Shown: positions 53,001-62,045, counted from the stretch's first letter. The stretch: DNA of 64,000 nucleotides from Norana najaformis (GCA_964023275.1 OZ029915.1:32336989-32400988); one strand, 5' to 3'. Made by a program: numbers and translations. Notes: a model not told the origin generated them from the sequence alone.

Positions 53001-56000
53001 TATCTCATAGCTGGGATGATGGATTTCCCTACGCACGAAAGACCGTGAGAACAGGTGTTTCGCATGAAGAAAATTAAGTGTTGCGGAAGACAAGTAGCGT
53101 CGGCCAGGCCACATCATAAGATACAAACAGAAGTAGACGTGATAGCGGGAAGATGCTTTGCCCGACATTCACGCGCCTAGGGCGAAAAGAACTAGAGACT
53201 TGTCATATGACATTCATGAACCAGGAAAAGAGAACGACGGATGTCTGATTAAATTAATGGCAATAGTTTCAGAGTTACCAGATGTAAAGCGGTGGTGAAG
53301 AGAAAGCATGTAGTAAAGAAGTCATACGAAAAAGGACCGACTATTGCCGGTAAAGGAACGAACCCTATTCAGAGAAAAAGCCCATCATCAGTTTGTTTCC
53401 CATCCGGCCACCGCGGAAGAGGCAGAGATGGATCCAGAGAGGAAGCTTAACAGTGGTGCATCCCTTGAAGAAATGGCCAATCCCGAATCTTCTTTTAGGA
53501 GAACGGACACCACGGGCAGAGATGGTATGGAATGGCCATTTTACGTCGAATGTAGAGGGGGCAGTAATGTGAGTGGCTCTGAGCATAGAACTGAACTGAA
53601 GTCACCGCCGCCTTATAACATTCTGTCTAGACCGCGACAGCCACAAAGATATATGTGCAATTAATGTCAAATTTTAAACTGTTTAGGAATAATCGCTGAT
53701 CAGAGCTCAATATTTACCCAGAAGTTAGCATATCTATATGCAACACGCTTATCTACATGCCTGTATCTATGCAAGTTGCGGGGACCAGCTTATTCATAGG
53801 CGCTTAGTCAAGACAAAATCGATAGGCAAAAGGGTTCGGTTCCAGGTCAAGATCCAAGAGTCAGGCAGTGAGACAGTCGGACGGCTGCGGTGTATGATGC
53901 CTGAAACTGAAGCGATATTAGATAAGGGGAAGAGGAAGAATTATGATAAGCTTTTTGGAAAAGTAATGTTTTCAGTTTTGAGTGAAAGACCTGCGCAGAA
54001 ATTGGTGAGTTCGTACGATGGATCAGATAATTGTCGTAATGCTTGCCGGAGTTTATTTCAGAGGGGTGGGGCAGCTATGGCTATGAAGCGATTTCCAAAT
54101 TTTAAGGATGAAGTGACTGGAGGGCGAAGAAGTGTTAGGACAGACGAGGAGCGGGTTGAACGGAGTGGTGGGATTGTAAATATCTGACGAAGATAGGAGG
54201 GTTGGGAGGATTGAAGTGTGTTGTAGGTGAGGGATAAGACTTTGTACTCTATTCGTTCTGATAATTTAAGCCAGTGAAGTGAATCGAGAACAAGAGTTAT
54301 GTGTGGTGTTTGGGAGTTTTGGTGACAACACGAGTAAGAGCATTCTGGATGGCTTGAAGGAGGTTTATTTGAGTGGTATCTATATTGAGGAAAAAATGAA
54401 CTGCAGTATAGGCTATAATGACTGTCAGATTGTGTCAATACTTTATAGTCTGATAAGACTGCAATAAGTTGGCTTCTGTCTAAGGCAGAGCGCTTGAAAC
54501 TACTGAATAGGTGATCTCTTGCGAAAGTGTAATGAACTTCTCGCAATCAAGAGCTTTCGTCGGTCATGCCAATCGATTACTGAACAGAAATTCGGCGATT
54601 AGACTATAGGACAGTTTGAATCGGAGGCCAGATGTCAAGCCGGGTGACGAGTCATCGATCTTAGTACTATAGACAGACCAATCAGTACGAATGACTCAAT
54701 GCATTGTTCAATGCATTAGCACTCTCTGCTTTTGATCCTATTGCATTCTGCATTCATACTATACACCTATTTTATATTCTGTTTTACGACTGAATTGCAT
54801 GATTTATGCTCTAGCTTATAAGGTAACTGTTAAAAACAAAGCAGATTTCGAAAGAAACCGTTCAACTGTAAAATCGTGAAACACTGAGATATGTGCGCGT
54901 CTTGAATTAAGAAACGAGCCGTGTTTGCTGTCACGGTACCATGCTGAACATTGTATGAAAGCAATGATTAGCGATGCTCTTTCATATAAAGAAACATGCA
55001 GTACCTGCAGGCAGGTTCCTATCTTACAGTAAGTTAAGAGGCTCCAAGTGGCAGATATATGAAGAAAAACGCCGTTAGTTTCTCGCTTCGACAGGAATCT
55101 ATGAAACCTCTGCTGACATCAAAGGACCTTGGTCACTGCTTCCGTGGTCAGTGCATGATTGGGATGAACCCAGATTTTCAATTCAAGGGTAAAGGCCATT
55201 TTGATAGTTCAATGCACTTAAGTCGATTGATCTTTGAAGAACGTAAGACGATAACCTTGACCAGAAGCCTTCAGCCTCGATTAGACTCAAACAAATGTAG
55301 GCATAATTGTGGCGCCAGCTCTACAGGAGAGGCCAAAGGGCCATGGCGCCAACTGAACCGTTGGCTCCTATATTCCAGCTGGGACGGACACTATCTCTCT
55401 ACAATTTATTTTTGAAAATCGAATGATGTTTTGTCGGGATCCAGATCTCTGGACACACTGTGGTTTCCTCTGTTAGTTATTTGTCATCTCTCTGCTACGA
55501 CCGCCTTTTAGAGGCTAAAATGCGCTATATAAATATCCAGACACAATATATACAGAGGTCTACCTTCTGGCACAGCCCTCCCGCACAGTGACTCGGAATC
55601 ATAGTGCTTTCTCGTACATCTGACCGTGGTTCTCAAAACAATTTTCCTCTGAAAATTTGAACTGTTTCCCCTACCATGTTTTAGGGCCTTTGAGGGGTCC
55701 AAAAACGATACAAAATACTCAAATTCGCATAAGCACGGTCTTTGTATGAGGTCGCTCTCTTGTGTTGGGGCATGTGAACTCGCTGCTGTTCGAAGCAAGC
55801 TGCATCAAAAGATATTGGGCTATACATTATCTATACCAATAAAATTATAGTTGTCACCTGCAATGCGTTAATTGTCGAGATTAGCAATCAGCCTTTGCAT
55901 GCAGACGCCCCACACTGTTAGATAAATGACCGGATGCTTACCTGTTGAACCGACAAACACAGGAATCCCGGTGTTTGATCTGCCACTGGAAGAGAACACT

Positions 56001-57481
56001 GGTGACATCGGTGACATCGGTGACATCGGTGACGTCGAACCATAAGATCGATTATTTCTCGAATCGTAAACCGTATCATTCCCTTCTCCTCCATCTTCTC
56101 CGCCTCTTGAGTACATAGGACTGACTGAGCCTCTGATGAGGTGTAGCTTCAGGGATTTTTGTGGCAGCTGAGCCAGTGAGGTCGATTGGGTCAGGGAACC
56201 AAAATCGTTCCGCATCGAAGACGAAGTTTCAGCATTTCTTTGGTTCGGTTTAGATTTTCTCCCGAGTGTTCCGTAGATTTCCTGAAATTTGATGTTGAAC
56301 AAGTCCTCCGCACCCTCGTCCTCTTCCTTATACTGCGCTCTGCCCTTATCCGTGGCCTTCTTCACGCGAGGCCAAGGCGTCGTCACGACCTCGTTCATAC
56401 TGGGCTTGTAAGCGTCCTTCTTCTTGCCGTCCCATGCTGTTGGTGACTTAGCCTCCAGTCCATACTGACTTTTTCCGACGTTAATGAGATTCCTTGTTTG
56501 GGAACTCCGACTCCCCTCCGATCCCAACGGACCAGTTCCAGCCAGAAATCGACCGGAAACCGTTTGCCTGTCCTTGGGCAGCTGAAGGGAGCGGCGAACT
56601 CCCCCGCGGACGAACCCAGCGTCGCCCATAGGGCTGTGCAAGATTTGGTCGTCGCGAGCAACGTTCATTCGATGGATGCTACGACTTGACATTGGAACTT
56701 GACCCGCTGCACCGCCCCGCGACCCCTGATCGGTGGTCGTCGATGCCGGAGATCTTCCTGGGGTCGGAGCCAATTTTCGCGTTTCGTTCTGCTGCCCCGA
56801 GTTCTTGCCACAACCCATGGCGCTAAGGTTCAGGAAATAACTTGAACGGGAATTTTGGTTCCTAAGTTCTGTGTCCTGGCATCTGGGATTCCTAAGCCGG
56901 CAGTCCTGGAGTTCTGATTCCTGAAGCCTTGAATCCTGAGGTTTGCGTTCCTGTCGATCATGATTGTTTGACCTGTGTTCCTCAGAATACTCAGAATCCT
57001 GATGGCTGTATTCCCGGGCTCTTGAATTCCTCTGATGAGGTTCCGCCTCCGGAAGAAGACTGTGTGACCGGAACTGATCATTGTAATACTCCGCGTTGTG
57101 CATAGTGGCATCCGTCAAAGTAAAAAGTGCGCTGTGGTTGGTTCTACCGCTCGAAGTGGACAAAGAGGACGAGGGTGGTGTGACGGACGAATCAGTGGAC
57201 AGGTGCTGGCTTCTCGCTGGCGGAGGAGTGTAACCGAACATCATGCTAGGCGTCCTGTACGTAGCTGTGGCGTTTCTTTCGCCGCTCGGGGCTTCCGAAG
57301 AGCTTCCGAAACAGTCTCCACCAAAGCCGAGTGAGGTGACAATATCTTCGCGCCTCGAATCCGAGACTTTGAATCGACCATCGTAACAGTTCTTGCTCTG
57401 ACTTAAGCCTCCGTTCATCTGAGCTCTGTTCTGCGGCGCCATCTTATAATCTGGCGAAGAATTATATAAATAGCCTGCCAT
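38067..57481 (-). CDS. CLASP: CLASP-family microtubule plus-end protein (whole gene as visible, 15 exons)
   Basis: Cytoskeletal protein that binds microtubules, EB1 and CLIP-170. Seen: minus-strand exons 57481-55942, 51231-51140, 48270-48181, 47516-47413, 47010-46783, 46328-46250, 45848-45705, 44931-44845, 43684-43584, 42523-42109, 41569-41497, 40734-40680, 40326-40200, 39532-39323 and 38201-38085. All are phase-compatible (1,154 codons). KRLTEIFTRMFHDP and GADLLGSVHIKVQRALE match TOG3 of human CLASP1/2. DFPINLAALKLQ and ESRVRKASLLSLV match the C-terminal CLIP-interacting domain. The N-terminal 513 residues are disordered with a TGIP (TxIP) EB1-type motif. Missing relative to the roughly 1,500-residue human proteins: TOG1, TOG2 and the last approximately 20 residues (KLLNLYIKR). 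Either this is a short isoform starting at 57481 or upstream exons lie beyond it. Reading past the last exon gives a TAA at 38067. Confidence 0.85.
38085..38201 (-). CDS. CLASP: CLASP exon 15 (last recognisable exon)
   Basis: 117 nt to a potential donor GTATGT. AYENNESRVRKASLLSLVHL then HKVIGDDLWQHI aligns with YDNTESSVRKASVFCLVAIY and SVIGEDLKPHL. Reading on, the frame ends after five codons at TAA (38069-38067). No downstream exon matching the usual KLLNLYIKR end was found in 34.5-38.0 kb, so this may be the terminal exon or a final short exon may have been missed. Confidence 0.87.
38450..39000. mobile_element. Probable transposon remnant
   Basis: TCAGGCCCAGACTACCCAAC, AACTAGGCAGCTGCCTTGG and the GC-rich centre differ in composition from the surrounding CLASP intron and resemble repeat consensus text. 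A spurious plus ORF lies at 38745-38990. No boundaries found. Confidence 0.35.
39323..39532 (-). CDS. CLASP: CLASP exon 14 (CLIP-interacting domain)
   Basis: 210 nt, acceptor TTTTCCAG, donor GTAGGT. It encodes EVSELAEECISLLLKTQ, ILKDVVDKSDFPINLAALKL and ILSKVVPSLIR, aligning with IIQTADYPINLAAIKMQ and LLVDIIPGLLQ. Confidence 0.92.
40200..40326 (-). CDS. CLASP: CLASP exon 13 (C-terminal HEAT domain)
   Basis: 127 nt, acceptor AATTTGTAG, donor GTAAGT. SEERRKQAMKQLIRTLPDKY then SLKTMLGVLLLTSG aligns with ERKGALLELLKI and HFKTILLLLLETLG of human CLASP. Confidence 0.87.
40680..40734 (-). CDS. CLASP: CLASP exon 12 (55 nt)
   Basis: 55 nt, acceptor GTTTCTAG, donor GTAGAT, phase 1 to 2. It encodes GKVNPWLDVVETFSDIGA. 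Supported by exact phase with both neighbours. Confidence 0.75.
41497..41569 (-). CDS. CLASP: CLASP exon 11
   Basis: 73 nt, acceptor TGATTTAG, donor GTAAGT, phase 0 to 1. It encodes VINGKEQLDENNWWNETSGK. It falls where the C-terminal HEAT domain should begin but shows no clear motif. Confidence 0.75.
41695..41755 (+). repeat. Repeat family C tail
   Basis: AACAGGGTCGAGGCCATACG then GTTGCTATATAAAATC, the 3' end of the family C element at 25.7 and 48.7 kb. Confidence 0.6.
42109..42523 (-). CDS. CLASP: CLASP exon 10 (linker)
   Basis: 415 nt encoding about 138 polar residues: basic at first (GRLSQRHRMRASQQ), then acidic with Tyr/Phe (SEDSGIYFGSDEAKDEF, EDKEPNYYDVN). This is the variable linker between TOG3 and the C-terminal domain. 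Acceptor TAGTAG is a tandem, so the exon may also start at 42526 and add Ser. Confidence 0.8.
43584..43684 (-). CDS. CLASP: CLASP exon 9
   Basis: 101 nt, acceptor TTTTTCAG, donor GTACGT. DFVRKILHNHLRM aligns with GATKLLHNHLKN at the end of TOG3, followed by an acidic linker (SIEEDDETQCDTG). Confidence 0.87.
43985..44375 (+). pseudogene. Non-LTR retrotransposon 3' end
   Basis: 43992-44321 reads APSYLRDFCISVSLVPGR, LWSASLGLLTVPRMRTATAQ, SFAYVGPNSWNRLSRELQ and LPQFRKRLKSVLFASG, the classic C-terminal end of LINE reverse transcriptases. It is followed by GTGGCGCTTTATAAATGTC and ATTACAATTACAATA, a typical tail. A 5'-truncated insertion in CLASP intron 8, opposite to the host gene. Confidence 0.88.
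44796..44820. repeat. (TA)n microsatellite
   Basis: About 12 TA units just below CLASP exon 8. Confidence 0.93.
44845..44931 (-). CDS. CLASP: CLASP exon 8 (TOG3 last helices)
   Basis: 87 nt, acceptor TTTTTCAG, donor GTACAG. AQKLIIAVFNLNPPMFSLVL aligns with AQIVLISLFELNTPEFTMLL of human CLASP. Confidence 0.92.
45285..45435 (-). mobile_element. Repeat family A tail, copy 2
   Basis: GGATCAGCTTATTTACTGGC, GCTTAGTCAAAACAAAGCC and CAGGTCAAGATCCAAGAGTC match the family A ends at 25.97, 49.2, 53.8 and 60.1 kb. Confidence 0.75.
45705..45848 (-). CDS. CLASP: CLASP exon 7 (TOG3)
   Basis: 144 nt, acceptor GTTGACAG, donor GTCAGT. It encodes VKEAILSHLHDLILSMSPTD then LWTQLINWSMESKPS, aligning with VKVAILKYIESLARQMDPTD and the RIITWTTEPKS helix. 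Confidence 0.92.
46020..46082 (+). repeat. Element tail with CATA extension
   Basis: GGTTCTTAAAAGGTGCTATA then TAAATGCTCAGATACATATG, a tail shared with 21.44, 51.54 and 55.5 kb. Confidence 0.65.
46250..46328 (-). CDS. CLASP: CLASP exon 6 (TOG3)
   Basis: 79 nt, acceptor TGCACAG, donor GTACAT. It encodes NTFSFDLQMSALTRFISE and PSQISNPK, aligning with SFPFDQQFNILMRFIVDQ of human CLASP. Confidence 0.9.
46783..47010 (-). CDS. CLASP: CLASP exon 5 (TOG3 core)
   Basis: 228 nt, acceptor AACCACAG, donor GTAGGT. KKDVKRLTEIFTRMFHDP, KVFSLFMEVLVDLI and KVGADLLGSVHIKVQRALE are the most diagnostic CLASP stretch in the window (human: EIFTRMFADPHSKRVFSMFL and KKMGADLLGSVQAKVQKALD). Confidence 0.95.
47413..47516 (-). 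CDS. CLASP: CLASP exon 4 (start of TOG3)
   Basis: 104 nt, acceptor TTCTGTAG, donor GTGATT. It encodes LMVDVLNNLTSS then VRKDGLSDLQYLLRS, aligning with the first HEAT helix of CLASP TOG3 (ERKEGLLGLQNLLKS). Confidence 0.85.
47745..48092. repeat. Foldback element 3 (interrupted inverted repeat)
   Basis: GCTTATGAATGTAGACATCC at 47749 and GGATGTCTACATTCATAAGC near 48070-48089 start arms of about 95 bp. An inner stem pairs CTTCACAAAGCAAGATAAGT (about 47930) with CTCATCTTGTTTTGTGAAG (about 47981). The left arm carries an extra block of about 95 nt. In the CLASP intron between exons 3 and 4. Confidence 0.85.
48181..48270 (-). CDS. CLASP: CLASP exon 3
   Basis: 90 nt, phase 0 to 0, acceptor CTTAAAG, donor GTATAA. 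It encodes SGEDEQDTDAASELSDTL, similar in character to the SDDDANSDASSVCSER segment before TOG3 of human CLASP. The donor and acceptor are weak, so this is moderate. Confidence 0.6.
48530..48615. repeat. CCACCA-rich tract
   Basis: CACCAC/CACCTG trinucleotide-like repeats in a CLASP intron. Confidence 0.85.
48650..48812 (+). mobile_element. Interspersed repeat family C, copy 2
   Basis: CGGGCTAGCACGGTCCG, GATGGCGCCCATTCAAACAG and GGTCGAGGCCATAGGGTCGC parallel the copy at 25.7 kb. Confidence 0.75.
49150..49290 (+). mobile_element. Repeat family A tail, copy 3
   Basis: GCGCTTGTGAATAAGCTGGT, CTTTCGTTGGGCGCTGTAG and GGAATTACGATTACGATTAC are the family A 3' tail, here in plus orientation. Confidence 0.75.
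49488..49962. repeat. (ATGT)n microsatellite, about 475 bp
   Basis: Near-pure GTAT/ATGT tetranucleotide with one early CTTT interruption (49689). The 5' part carries GCAT variants, and 50000-50030 continues as ATGG units. It creates long false ORFs of alternating Cys-Met-Tyr-Val or His-Thr-Tyr-Ile. Confidence 0.97.
50757..50838 (+). pseudogene. Inverted degenerate copy of CLASP exon 2
   Basis: GTGCGACAAGAGAG, TTCGTCGAG, GGACGT, CTTCAAATACCT and AAACGGTACAG match CLASP exon 2 and its splice donor (51140-51231) but lie on the opposite strand about 300 bp away. A 2-nt deletion shifts the frame. Confidence 0.8.
51140..51231 (-). CDS. CLASP: CLASP exon 2
   Basis: 92 nt, phase 1 to 0, acceptor TATTATAG and donor GTACAG. 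It encodes RPTSAGATRERFVERTSS and VPGAKSSNTSQT, polar and basic like the CLASP linker before TOG3. A second in-frame acceptor (GCGCAG, 18 nt inside) would drop six residues. A degenerate inverted copy of this exon lies at about 50757-50838. Confidence 0.58.
51530..51620 (+). repeat. Element tail plus (CAAA)n(CATA)n
   Basis: GGTTCTAAGAAAGACGCTAT then ATAAATGTCTAGCTACATAG leads directly into CAAA and CATA tetranucleotide runs. Confidence 0.75.
52220..52430 (+). mobile_element. Possible SINE
   Basis: GGGGTTTGAATCTCATGG is B-box-like. The 3' part (CACTTAAGTCGACTGATC, GAACGTAAGACGATGATC, TTGACCAGAA) recurs at 55213-55275. Confidence 0.55.
53344..53664 (+). CDS. Uncharacterised open frame
   Basis: 106 codons ending at TAA (53662), with balanced composition and Glu/Arg-rich text (ATAEEAEMDPERKLNSGASL, FRRTDTTGRDGMEW). 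I do not recognise it. It lies antisense in CLASP intron 1, between repeats, with no clear splice sites or promoter. It may be a retroelement remnant or chance. Confidence 0.2.
   Translation: MPVKERTLFREKAHHQFVSHPATAEEAEMDPERKLNSGASLEEMANPESSFRRTDTTGRDGMEWPFYVECRGGSNVSGSEHRTELKSPPPYNILSRPRQPQRYMCN
53760..54545 (-). pseudogene. LINE RT C-terminal remnant, family A copy 4
   Basis: The minus strand reads HITLVLDSLHWLKLSERIEY, KVLSLTYNTLQSSQPSYLRQ, TRSSSVLTLLRPPV and KFGNRFIAIAAPPL, the conserved LINE RT end. The tail (GGGGACCAGCTTATTCATAG, GCGCTTAGTCAAGACAAAA) lies at the plus-strand left end. Confidence 0.83.
55150..55290 (+). repeat. Second copy of the 52.3-kb repeat
   Basis: CACTTAAGTCGATTGATC, GAACGTAAGACGATAACC and TTGACCAGAAGCCTTCAGCC match 52363-52425 with few changes. 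Confidence 0.75.
55500..55560 (+). repeat. Element tail copy
   Basis: CCTTTTAGAGGCTAAAATGC then GCTATATAAATATCCAGACA, a variant of the shared LINE/SINE tail. Confidence 0.55.
55942..57481 (-). CDS. CLASP: CLASP exon 1: Ser-rich N-terminus with TxIP motif
   Basis: Opens with ATG at 57481 in a favourable context (AAAATGGCA), and a TGA lies upstream in frame. 513 residues, no folded domain. Features in order: a Ser/Thr-Pro-rich stretch, an imperfect polar repeat (QDSRLQESELQDCRLRNP), basic segments, four tandem SPM/SPV units (proline-directed phosphosites), and TGIP at about 504-507 in a Ser/Arg context, as for SxIP EB1-binding motifs. GC- and CpG-rich compared with the rest of the window. Donor GTAAGC, phase 1. 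Its link to the TOG exons rests on strand, phase and the TxIP motif rather than on homology. Confidence 0.68.
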
Positions 57482-59254
57482 TTTGCTCAAACAGCGTTTG
57501 TCATGAAGAGTCGACAAGCATCAATTGGGTCCGGGAAGATAAATCCAGAATTATGAGATGCAGGCGTTTTTCACCACACAACAGATCGCAGTTAAACTCT
57601 TCAGAACTTTCAATGTTCCTGAAACATTCAATCAGACGCATGAGAGTCAGAACAAATGCTGGCGGTGTTATAACAGTGAGCAGTGAATGGAATCAAATGA
57701 CATTAGCAAATTAAACAGCAAGACAAAACCACAATTCATGGTCAAAATGCTGCAAATCAACACATGGCTTACTTTAGATTAGCTGAGAAGCACAACATGC
57801 GAATTTATTCTGATAGAAATGTCCAAATACTATCCGTACGCTTATATTGTCTAGTCGTTTTGTAAGGCCGCAGACGTTGCACAGAAGTGCGTTGCCTGTA
57901 TGCTGGGCTAAACCTCACCTCAAGGTCTTGTAGAAAAATGATAAAACTGTGCTGGGAGTCCACTTTCAGCGACTCATACATGCGCTCTGCCTAGTCGACT
58001 GAAATTAATCATTTTGAACCTATTCATTCACTCATTCATTGTCGCTTCGCTTTGGCGATTGTTACCCGCGTCTCCTCTCGCTACCTCCCAACACTTACCT
58101 GCCTTAGGTCTACCTGAATTCCTGTACCAACACCTGTATAGCCGTGTCTTTGTACCTCCATCGCTTCACCGGTATATCGGCCGATACAAAAGAAAACGTT
58201 GACAGCTTCGATGCAGTTAAGGCAAATGGCCTGCCTTTGTAACTCCGCAGTAAATAAGCGTATGCTTGTCATTTACTACCAAAGATTATTATGCCTATAT
58301 AAATGTATGCCTCGTGTATTTGTTCCTAAACATGATATATACGCATAAACGTAGGTCTATAGCTATCCATCCATGCATGCATGTCCCAGTACGAAGTTCA
58401 TCCAAGCTTTTTTATCGCAACACGTTAACGTTTCTAAACGTAGGCCTGTCTAATAAAATTGATGCACAATACGAAATAGGCTTAGGCCTATTTCAAGTCG
58501 CCAAGAATTTTATTCATGCATAACCAAGCCATCATAATAATGCCCAGTCCTCTGAATATGTAAATGCATTCATAAGTGAATGCATTCATGCATGCACATT
58601 CTTTACGTTTTACTGCAGGCGTTGATGTAACGGGGCTTAGGCCTAGTTAAGCAAAAGTGAATGTACATAGGCCTAAGGATCCACACTTTACGTACATTCA
58701 GAGATAAACAACAACAAATTGTCTGCAGCTATTAAGTTAGTACAAATCCTCATATATATTTTTTAACTTAGTATTTTTTTAGTTATAACTTCTACTGTTA
58801 TTTATTATGTCGTTACCACAATTAACGTGTTCAGGAGTTTATATTACACAGCTGCAGTAAAATGATATAATGTCTTTGAAGATGGTATATTTGTATATAA
58901 GCTATAGTGCATCTCTGTTATACATGCATGACTCCAGCTCTTTTTATGAACACGCTGTATTAAAAGACACGGGAAATATTTGAACGCGCCTAAAACTCAG
59001 ACGATCATTCGTGGACATGCGCAGAGTAGTATTCTTCTGCTACAAACGCTCCAAGACATGCATGTGCAGGCAAGCAGAAAGGCTATAGATTGAGCTATAT
59101 GTTCATATGTTTTTGTGTATAATAGATTTGATGTTAGGCCTTCTAACGTATGACAGTTGACATGCAGGCCTTGCTTAGATTTACACTTTGGAGAAACTGC
59201 GCGAAATTATGTGATAATTGGCATTCTCGAAAAGAAGAAACTCGGTACAAATGA

Positions 59255-59425
59255 AAAAGTAAAGACACATTCATCATTTTATGAACAACAACAAAGAACA
59301 AATGAAACTTTATTGATTCCAAAAGAACAAAAGAACAAATACATTGACCAGTGTATAGATTATTGGGATACAAATGGTAGACAAAAGAGACCTAAGTCCC
59401 GCTAAATTAGGGCCGCCTATTAAGA
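59255..59425 (-). mobile_element. Interspersed repeat family D, copy 2
   Basis: Reverse complement of the 31762-31920 element: TATAGATTATTGGGATACAA, GACCTAAGTCCCGCTAAATT and AGGGCCGCCTATTAAG. Confidence 0.75.
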
Positions 59426-60074
59426 AGAAATGAAGTATTTCATGAAGAAATAGGCCACGTTATTTCGCAAAAGATATTATAAGTAGCGATTAAGGTAGTG
59501 CAGTAGGCTAGTCTAGGAGATAGGGAAGTTACAGCAAAGTTCTTAGATGGGTTCATCCCAAAATCCAAATATGTTCTTCTCAGCGTTGCTTGAGCATGCT
59601 TGATTCAACGCGCGCCCAAAACTCCTGACGTGAAATGGTTTTGGATTCGGTGTTGTCACTGGAGTTTCGTGTCACCCACCATTAGCTCTGCCCGGTCTTT
59701 AAAATCAAGGACACGCATTCATCGTTAATTCCCTCGCTCGTGGTGTTTTCTGTAGCCTAGAAGTGACTGGTCTGTACTGTAAAACTTGGGACTTTTTGAA
59801 TCCGGTATTTTGTTCCTAATCGCGTCACCATTATGACTCTACCAGCCGAGCTCTCGTGTTGCAGTATAAGTTACAACAGTATAAGTTATTACTAAATAAA
59901 TACTTCAGTTATTTTCCCGAATTTTGTAACGGAACGATGTACGTAGGGCCCTTAGCGGGCCACCAATAATTGAGGTAAATTGATTTCGTTCTAAAGACAC
60001 CCCTTAATTCTTCCTCTTATCTCTCTCTGCTCTCCAACCCCAAACACCACCACCCCCGTAGCTGCCACGCTGTC

Positions 60075-60240
60075 TCTCCGTCTGACTTTTGGATCTTGAC
60101 CTGGAACCGGACCCTTTTGCCTATCCATTTTGTTTTGACTGAGCGCCTGTGAATAAGCTGGTCCCCGCGGCGCGACTTTCGTTGGGCGCTGTAGAAACCT
60201 CGGAATTACGATTACGATTATTACGATTACACTGAACGTA
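60075..60240 (+). mobile_element. Repeat family A tail, copy 5
   Basis: GGATCTTGACCTGGAACCGG, GCGCCTGTGAATAAGCTGGT and CGTTGGGCGCTGTAGAAACC, then ATTACGATTACGATTATTAC, complete the family A tail. Confidence 0.75.
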
Positions 60241-60632
60241 TCCTATCCAACAGGAATTCAAGTTCCAGCTGCTGCCCTGCATGCCATCAAAGCACCTGAA
60301 GGCATGGAAACGAGAGGCCTTGCCGAGTGGTGCATTGCACTCATCCATCATCACCGTTTTGGTGCCAACAGTGGCACTCTTTGTGGCAGTACACCCAAAA
60401 GCCCGATACGCTTGTAATAAAGCTCGTCTATAGGCCTACTTAATCGTTCTAGATACTCAGAGGACGAAGCCCTATTTGACTGATCGTCATTAGTCTATCC
60501 CGGTACAACTGCACCTTTAAGTGCTTAGCAAAATACGCTTAGAATATTATTTGAACCGCTTTACATGTTTCAACAACTGTTTGCATGCCATAACTTCTAC
60601 CCACTATCTGTGACCAAACAACCGCTGATTCC

Positions 60633-60633
<1 letters not shown>

Positions 60634-60694
<61 letters not shown>

Positions 60695-60945
60695 GGATGA
60701 TGATCATGATGATCATTGATCGTGATTATGATAATAATGTGGAGGCGGATGAATGGAGGATATGACTGGGTGGTGGTGGTGGTGGTGATGATAATGATAA
60801 TGATGGCGATTGTAGTGATCATAACAATGGTGATGACGATGATGACAACGACGAGGAAGGGGAGGCTGAGGCAATGAAGGAGGTTGTGGCTGCTGCTGCT
60901 GCTGATGGTGATAATGATGACGACGAAAATAACGATGTGCATACA
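60634..60945. repeat. (ATG)n and related trinucleotide tract
   Basis: Pure GATGAT for about 45 bp, then degenerate GATGATAATGATG, GGTGGTGGT and GCTGCTGCT runs. Source of Met- and His-rich false ORFs. Confidence 0.93.
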
Positions 60946-61086
60946 CATAAGACTTGTTTCTAGGATATGTTACCCCATATAACATAAAGTACACAGGCAA
61001 CGTAGTTGAAGCTGATCGGATTCAGCAAAAGGCTAAAATGTGATTATGTACTTACTATAGAAACCCAATCTCCAATGTGTAGGCCT

Positions 61087-61130
61087 GTGTGTGTGTGTGT
61101 ATGTGTGTGTGTGTGTGTCTGTGTGTGTGT
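61087..61130. repeat. (GT)n microsatellite
   Basis: GTGTGT run with single interruptions. Confidence 0.95.
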
Positions 61131-62045
61131 TGGCCAATGTGTATATATGGACGTATTATCTATGCATGCGGTGAAATTCTCCCAACTGGTAATGCGTACA
61201 AATATATTCACTGTTTCGCTTGTACTCCAGTTACCGCATGTAAGAGGAGACCATGCATTGACTGAAACTGATTTCACGCCATATGCCCTTCATGCTCCAA
61301 TTATACATATACACAAATATTATCTATAAGGGCTTATTATCATTATGTATATATATACGCTTCTTGCTCCAATTATGTATAAATACAAATATTATCTCTA
61401 GGGGCTTATTATCGTTATATATATATATATGTTTGTACTCGTAATATAATGAAAACTACATAGTTTCCTTAATCAATGGGCCTAGAAATATGCCCATCAT
61501 GGTCACCTTGCGTGTTTCATTTAAGAGGTTGCAGGCTTGTTCCCACTGGGCTGATATCGTATCTACAGGTCTAAACAACTACAAATCCTAGAGTAAACGC
61601 AGCCTACATAAGCTGCACGGTCTGCATATAGCATACACCGACTTATCTTGTATGCATGTACTGCACAGAGTCCCATATGTATGCATAGTGTATGTGTTGA
61701 TGTGCGCTTTCCGCAGTTAGCATGCATTAAACATTTAAAAGCAACCGAACTGATTAACAAATCAGTGCTTGCTATACAGGTTCACTGAAAAGTCAGCTCT
61801 GATATACTGGGCATGTGAAGGTCATCTGACTTAGATTTACACCTTTAGCTCCTCACGTTACCTCAACATCAATGGATTTAAAATATAGGCTTGCTATATT
61901 TGGTAAATATAACATAGGCCTTACATATACAGAAAAGATATTTGGCCAAAAGAAACTAGGTTGAGTAGGCGCAATTGAACATAGGGCTGTAAAAATGTCA
62001 GGGCCACTGTGTAACGATCAGATATAATTTAGTCCTTAATTCGCG

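Larger units (their letters stand above)
51232..55941 (-). other. CLASP intron 1 (4.7 kb)
   Basis: Between the Ser-rich first exon and exon 2. It holds a SINE-like pair (52220-52430 and 55150-55290), an unexplained plus-strand ORF (53344-53664), a LINE remnant (53760-54545) and a tail repeat (55500-55560). No further CLASP exon was recognised. Confidence 0.5.
57482..62045. other. Region upstream of the visible CLASP start; no supported gene
   Basis: AT-rich with frequent AGGCCT words. It contains repeat D copy 2, repeat A tail copy 5 and microsatellites. The CLASP promoter or earlier exons could lie here. None were recognised. Confidence 0.5.

Noticed and set aside
60565-61000. Poly-Met and poly-His ORFs
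   Set aside because: Translation of ATG/CAT trinucleotide repeats.
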